Assembly (NCBI GenBank): GCA_017469605.1
Contig: JAFUGB010000093.1
Span: 1 to 8,789 of the forward strand
Origin: Clostridia bacterium
GTDB taxonomy: Bacteria; Bacillota; Clostridia; Christensenellales; Aristaeellaceae
Length of the DNA stretch: 8,789 nucleotides
Direction of reading: 5' to 3'
Notes under the pieces: generated by a model
The model's database searches: none
Told to the model about the DNA's origin: nothing
Seen by the model: the letters and a program-made list of their open reading frames with translations, nothing else
Position numbers and translations under genes: made by a program
Part shown: positions 5,766-8,789 of the stretch, in pieces
How positions within the stretch are numbered: the stretch's first letter is position 1
How the letters are laid out: every line of letters starts with the position of its first letter

Positions 5766-7193
5766 TTACAGATCGTCGGTACGGTTTTCCAGCTCTTCCT
5801 CGGTATACTTCCGCTGGGTATACTGCTGGGCGGATACCTGTTTGCCGCCCGCGTGGGGCGGCTGCTGAGCCGCGGCCTGGGCCGGGGTGCTTACGCCATT
5901 TTGGCGCCAGCTTTCCAGGATTTTATCCATATAGGGCATTTTGCGGGCAGCGGAGCGGGCCTGGGCAGCCGCCAGCAGCAGCATTTCCTCGGTGAAGCCC
6001 CATTCCGTCCATTTGCGGTACAGCGCCCGGTCGCCCACGGTGGGCGTGCCCCGATGACCGCACTTTTCAAAGATGGGCGCCAGGGCGGCGTTCAGCCGGT
6101 GCGCTTCCTCAAAATACGCCTGGGCGGCCTCCAGGGTGGTGATGCCCTGATTGCTGAGGCGTTCCAGGATGATCTCGGTTTTTTCCAGATCGCCCCCCGC
6201 CCTGTAGGTTTCGTCGGCGGCCAATTGCACGATGCGGGGATCAAACTGGCTGCAAAGGCGGGCATAAGCCTTGCGGACCATATCGGTGGCCGTACGGAAG
6301 CCCAGGGAATGGGCAAATTTCCGCACAGCCTGGTTTTCGGTCTTTTCGCTGTCCAGCTGCTGCTGCACATCGCTGCCCGAGCGGTTGGCCTGCCTGCCGG
6401 AACGCTCCCGGATGCCCTTCAATATGCCGTCCAGGTAGGCAAAGGTGGGTTCTCCCTTGGTGGTTTCCTCGCAGGCGGCGATGACGGCCGCCTGGGAATA
6501 CGCCCATTCCTCGGTCCATTTGCGGTACAGGTCCAGTTCGTTCTGGCTGGGGGTGCGGCGGCGGCCCAGCTGGCGCAGCACGGCCCGGGCGCCGTCCTGC
6601 AAAGCGCGGCTGTGGGAAAAATACGCCTCCGCGTCCTCGGCGGTGAGCACCTTTTCCTCGCTCATGCGCACGGCCTCGGCCTGGGCTGAACGGAAGGAAA
6701 ACTGCACGCCCCGGGTAGCCTTCATGTGGGACAGCAGCATCAGCACCGTTTCCTGGGGCAGGCCCATGTCCTGCACCCATTCCCAGCACAGGGCGATATC
6801 GGCAGGGCGCACCTTGCGGTCGCCGCCGAACAGGGCGTACACATCCTCTGAGAAGGCCACGTAGTCGGCATCGGCCTCCATGGCCGTTTCCCCCGACAGC
6901 GCCGCCTGGACCGCGCCGCGAAACAGGTATTCCGGCGGATTATCGCTGATCCGGCTCACCAGGCGGCGGCGCTCCCAATAGCGCAGGGCGGCCTCCACCT
7001 CAGCCCCTTCCATGCCCAGCTCCCGGGCCATCTCCTCCAAGCCCATATCGGGCTGGGGGTGCTGGCTCAGGTACAGGCCGTAAAGATATACCTTTACATA
7101 GTCTCCCTTGGCCCCCGGCAGGTATTCCTGAATGAACAGGTGATCCAGCGGCAGGGCGCCGAAGCGGAGCGCGTTTTCATCCTGCTTGAACAT
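5766..7193 (-). CDS. dnaD: DnaD-like primosome protein with tandem DnaD-type repeats
   Basis: 475 residues, about twice B. subtilis DnaD (232). DnaD remodels DNA and helps recruit the helicase-loader complex at initiation and restart; the loader gene is immediately downstream. Residues 1-95 resemble the winged-helix N-terminus (WERRRLVSRI, 73-82). Four DnaD/DnaB-C-terminal-like units seem to follow: A about 111-192, B 198-263, C 287-361, D 367-441. B and D are the clearest, sharing LYRKWTE (222-228, 391-397) and a YLDGIL/YMDKIL helix (253-258, 421-426). D ends with the family's YxxxIxxxW pattern (YMDKILESW), while B has Ile instead of Trp. A and C keep the layout and YF endings but are divergent. 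The tail YTQRKYTEEELEN (458-470) resembles the acidic/aromatic tail seen in clostridial homologues. The ATG is 8 nt after tlyA, with GAGGG 3 nt upstream. Family is secure; the count of four repeats is my reading. Confidence 0.88.
   Translation of the reverse strand: MFKQDENALRFGALPLDHLFIQEYLPGAKGDYVKVYLYGLYLSQHPQPDMGLEEMARELGMEGAEVEAALRYWERRRLVSRISDNPPEYLFRGAVQAALSGETAMEADADYVAFSEDVYALFGGDRKVRPADIALCWEWVQDMGLPQETVLMLLSHMKATRGVQFSFRSAQAEAVRMSEEKVLTAEDAEAYFSHSRALQDGARAVLRQLGRRRTPSQNELDLYRKWTEEWAYSQAAVIAACEETTKGEPTFAYLDGILKGIRERSGRQANRSGSDVQQQLDSEKTENQAVRKFAHSLGFRTATDMVRKAYARLCSQFDPRIVQLAADETYRAGGDLEKTEIILERLSNQGITTLEAAQAYFEEAHRLNAALAPIFEKCGHRGTPTVGDRALYRKWTEWGFTEEMLLLAAAQARSAARKMPYMDKILESWRQNGVSTPAQAAAQQPPHAGGKQVSAQQYTQRKYTEEELENRTDDL
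5871..6863 (-). repeat. Internal protein-level repeat (two 169-residue blocks) in the DnaD-like gene
   Basis: Codons 111-441 appear to be two blocks offset by 169 residues. YF at 191/360 and LYRKWTE at 222/391 keep this exact offset, and the YxDxIL helix at 253/421 is one residue off. At DNA level a 17-bp identity, 6007-6023 and 6514-6530, lies 507 bp (169 codons) apart. It codes for the LYRKWT segment. Each block would hold two DnaD-type units. Confidence 0.6.
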
Positions 7194-7201
7194 AATCCCT
7201 C

Positions 7202-8029
7202 TTACTTTTTCTTTTCGTATTCGCTGAGCGCCAGGGCGCGGGCGACGGCGGCGCGGACCTGGTCCTCCAGGTCAGGCGCTTCCCCCGGCGTATCGGATAA
7301 AACCACGCGCAGGAAAAACTCCCGGGTGCCGGTATTGCCGGTCACCGGCGAATGCGTCACCGCCACGGTCCGGGCATAGGGCAGGGCGTTTACATCGCGG
7401 ATCAGATGGGAGAGCACCTTTTCATAGGCGCCGTCGGGCAGAACGCCGGTGCGCCGGGCCTCCATATCCTCGGTTTCAAACAGCGGCTTCACCAGGCAAA
7501 TGAGCTCCCCCGCATGATGGAGCACCCTGGCAAAGGAGGGAATGCCCAACCGCAGCGAAAGATAGCTCAGGTCCACCGTGCCCAGCGTGGGGCGCGGTTC
7601 CAGGGAAAGCAGCTTTTCATCGGAAATATTGGTTTTTTCCAGGTTGACCACATGGGGATCCTGGCGCAGCGATCCCATAAGCTGGCCAAAGCCCACGTCC
7701 ACGGCATACACCAGCGCCGCCCCGGCTTTGACCAAACAATGGGTGAAGCCCCCGGTGGACGCCCCGGCGTCAATGCATACGCAGCCTGCCACATCGATGC
7801 CAAAATCCCCCAGCGCGCCCTCCAGCTTGAGGCCGCCTTTGGAAATATAGGGGAGCTGCCGCCCCTTGACGCGCAGCGGGGCATCGGCGGAAACCTGCTG
7901 CCCCGCGCTGGCCACCCGCTGGCCGGCGGCGTACACTTCACCCGCCATCACGGCAGCCCGGGCTTCCTTTTCCCCGGAAAACAGGCCTTCCTCCAGCAGC
8001 CGGTCAAGAATCCTTCGTTTCTTCGGCAT
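7202..8029 (-). CDS. tlyA: TlyA family rRNA (cytidine-2'-O)-methyltransferase
   Basis: 275 residues, normal for the family. Characterised TlyA enzymes use S-adenosylmethionine to 2'-O-methylate cytidines in 23S rRNA (C1920) and, in longer forms, 16S rRNA (C1409). An S4 RNA-binding domain covers about residues 4-60. The Rossmann-like FtsJ/RrmJ methyltransferase domain begins at YISKGGLKL (61-69), with the SAM-binding loop DAGASTGGF (87-95). The catalytic K-D-K-E set is complete: K68, D153 (TVDLSY), K181 (VKPLFE) and E237 (TREFF), each one residue before the M. tuberculosis positions. The ATG at 8029 has AAGGA 5 nt upstream and lies inside the 3' end of the kinase gene (26-nt overlap), so translation is probably coupled. 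The Lys-rich end (EYEKKK) is 8 nt from the DnaD-like start. Which rRNA it targets cannot be told from sequence. Confidence 0.95.
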   Translation of the reverse strand: MPKKRRILDRLLEEGLFSGEKEARAAVMAGEVYAAGQRVASAGQQVSADAPLRVKGRQLPYISKGGLKLEGALGDFGIDVAGCVCIDAGASTGGFTHCLVKAGAALVYAVDVGFGQLMGSLRQDPHVVNLEKTNISDEKLLSLEPRPTLGTVDLSYLSLRLGIPSFARVLHHAGELICLVKPLFETEDMEARRTGVLPDGAYEKVLSHLIRDVNALPYARTVAVTHSPVTGNTGTREFFLRVVLSDTPGEAPDLEDQVRAAVARALALSEYEKKK

Positions 8030-8789
8030 TGTGTTCCTTCCTGTGGGGCACCAGCCCCGAAAAAATGGTGCGGTCTGCGTCGCTGGTCACATGGATCTCG
8101 CCGCCGTATTTTTCCAGCGTGGAGCGCACAATGTACAGCCCCATGCCCCGGCCCTCGCCATGGCTGGATACGCCGGGCTCAAAGATGCGGCGCATGGCCG
8201 CGGGCGGAATGGCCGGGCCGTTATTGGCCACCGAAAAGGCATAGCCGTGGGTATCCTCATGCAGCATCACGCGCAGGCTGCTGTTGGCGGTATTTTCCAG
8301 CGCGTCCATGGCATTGTCGATCAGGTTGGAAAGGACGCGGCAGAATTCCCAGGTTGGCATGCTCAGCGCCTTCCAGCTGCCCGAGGTATCCACCTGGGTC
8401 AATATGCCCGCGTTTTCGCACGCCGCCAGCTTGGAGCGCAGCAACGCGTTGATGGCCGGGCTGTCGGTGCGCAGCGCCTTCGATACGCTCTGCATATCGC
8501 CGTAAACGCGCTCGATATAATCCCCGGCCTCTTTGTATTCCTCCATCTCGATCAGCGAATACACCACCTGCAGATGGTTGAGGAAATCATGCCGCTGGGC
8601 CCGAAGCGCCCGGTTGAGCTCGTCCATTTGCCCCACCATATCCCCCAGGGCATCGGCCTCCTCGCTTTTGCGCCGGGCGGCGATGGCCTCCCGAATATCC
8701 AGCGCCGCGCCCAGGGATACCAGCGCTGCCACCAGGAAGGTGAACACATCCTGGATATCGTGGGTGTTGCTGACCATCAGCAGGATGGC
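8004..8789 (-). CDS. Sensor histidine kinase, Spo0B/CitA-like, N-terminus outside window
   Basis: The frame is open to the right edge (261 residues visible). The first Met (8777) has no ribosome binding site and sits in or next to a hydrophobic stretch (AILLM), so the true start and probably membrane segments lie outside. A second hydrophobic stretch covers FLVAALVSLGAALDI (14-28, counted from that Met), followed by a coiled linker. The dimerisation/phosphotransfer helix has QRHDFLNHLQVVYSLIEM (61-78), the Spo0B/CitA/DcuS-type H-box with H63 as predicted phosphorylation site. The ATPase domain has the N-box NLIDNAMDALE (151-161), G1-like NNGPAIP (185-191) and G2 GEGRGMGL (207-214). All key residues look intact, so it should be an active kinase, unlike B. 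subtilis Spo0B, whose ATPase fold is inactive. The signal and cognate regulator are unknown; a response regulator could lie upstream. Its end overlaps tlyA by 26 nt. Confidence 0.88.
   Translation of the reverse strand, partial: AILLMVSNTHDIQDVFTFLVAALVSLGAALDIREAIAARRKSEEADALGDMVGQMDELNRALRAQRHDFLNHLQVVYSLIEMEEYKEAGDYIERVYGDMQSVSKALRTDSPAINALLRSKLAACENAGILTQVDTSGSWKALSMPTWEFCRVLSNLIDNAMDALENTANSSLRVMLHEDTHGYAFSVANNGPAIPPAAMRRIFEPGVSSHGEGRGMGLYIVRSTLEKYGGEIHVTSDADRTIFSGLVPHRKEHNAEETKDS
8034..8042 (-). promoter_or_regulatory. Ribosome binding site of tlyA inside the kinase gene
   Basis: AGGAAGGAA on the minus strand, ending 4 nt before the ATG at 8029, is a strong Shine-Dalgarno sequence. It lies within the last codons of the overlapping histidine kinase gene and supports the chosen tlyA start. 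Confidence 0.7.

Noticed and set aside
7352..8452. 366-codon plus-strand frame opposite tlyA and the kinase
   Set aside because: It spans two convincingly assigned genes, changes composition midway and shows no domain or ribosome binding site.

Overview
The window is a compact, entirely minus-strand gene cluster, so transcription runs from high to low coordinates. It looks like the chromosome of a GC-rich member of the Firmicutes, most likely class Clostridia. The evidence is a DnaD-family replication protein next to a DnaI/DnaC-type helicase loader, a pairing restricted to low-GC Gram-positive lineages, plus a secD-recJ-rel order that is common in Clostridia. No rRNA, tRNA, CRISPR array, insertion sequence, phage gene or other mobile DNA was seen. 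The content is core housekeeping, with a few unusual local features.

Layout in transcription order. (1) 8789-8004: the 3' part of a Spo0B/CitA-like sensor histidine kinase whose N-terminus lies outside the window. (2) 8029-7202: a TlyA-type rRNA 2'-O-methyltransferase that overlaps the kinase by 26 nt. (3) 7193-5766: a long DnaD-like protein with a winged-helix N-terminus and what I read as four DnaD-type repeats in two 169-residue blocks. (4) 5747-4788: the AAA+ helicase loader DnaI/DnaC. Genes 1-4 are overlapping or 8-18 nt apart and look like one operon.

A strong sigma-A-type promoter (perfect TATAAT, 17-nt spacer, -35 formed by the last two codons of the loader gene) then starts a second unit: (5) 4724-3426, a divergent SecD-like membrane protein with no secF after it; an intergenic 15-bp hairpin at 3376-3411; (6) 3354-1099, the single-strand exonuclease RecJ; and (7) 1098 to the left edge, the first 366 residues of a bifunctional Rel/SpoT (p)ppGpp synthetase-hydrolase whose ATG directly abuts the recJ stop.

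Functionally, the first unit joins a signalling kinase, ribosome methylation and replisome loading. The second joins a probable relic or repurposed Sec accessory protein, DNA repair and the stringent response. I see no convincing wholly new system. The points most worth checking are the SecD-like protein that has lost the membrane Asp/Asn motif and its SecF partner, the repeat architecture of the DnaD protein, and the promoter and hairpin that flank the secD-like gene.
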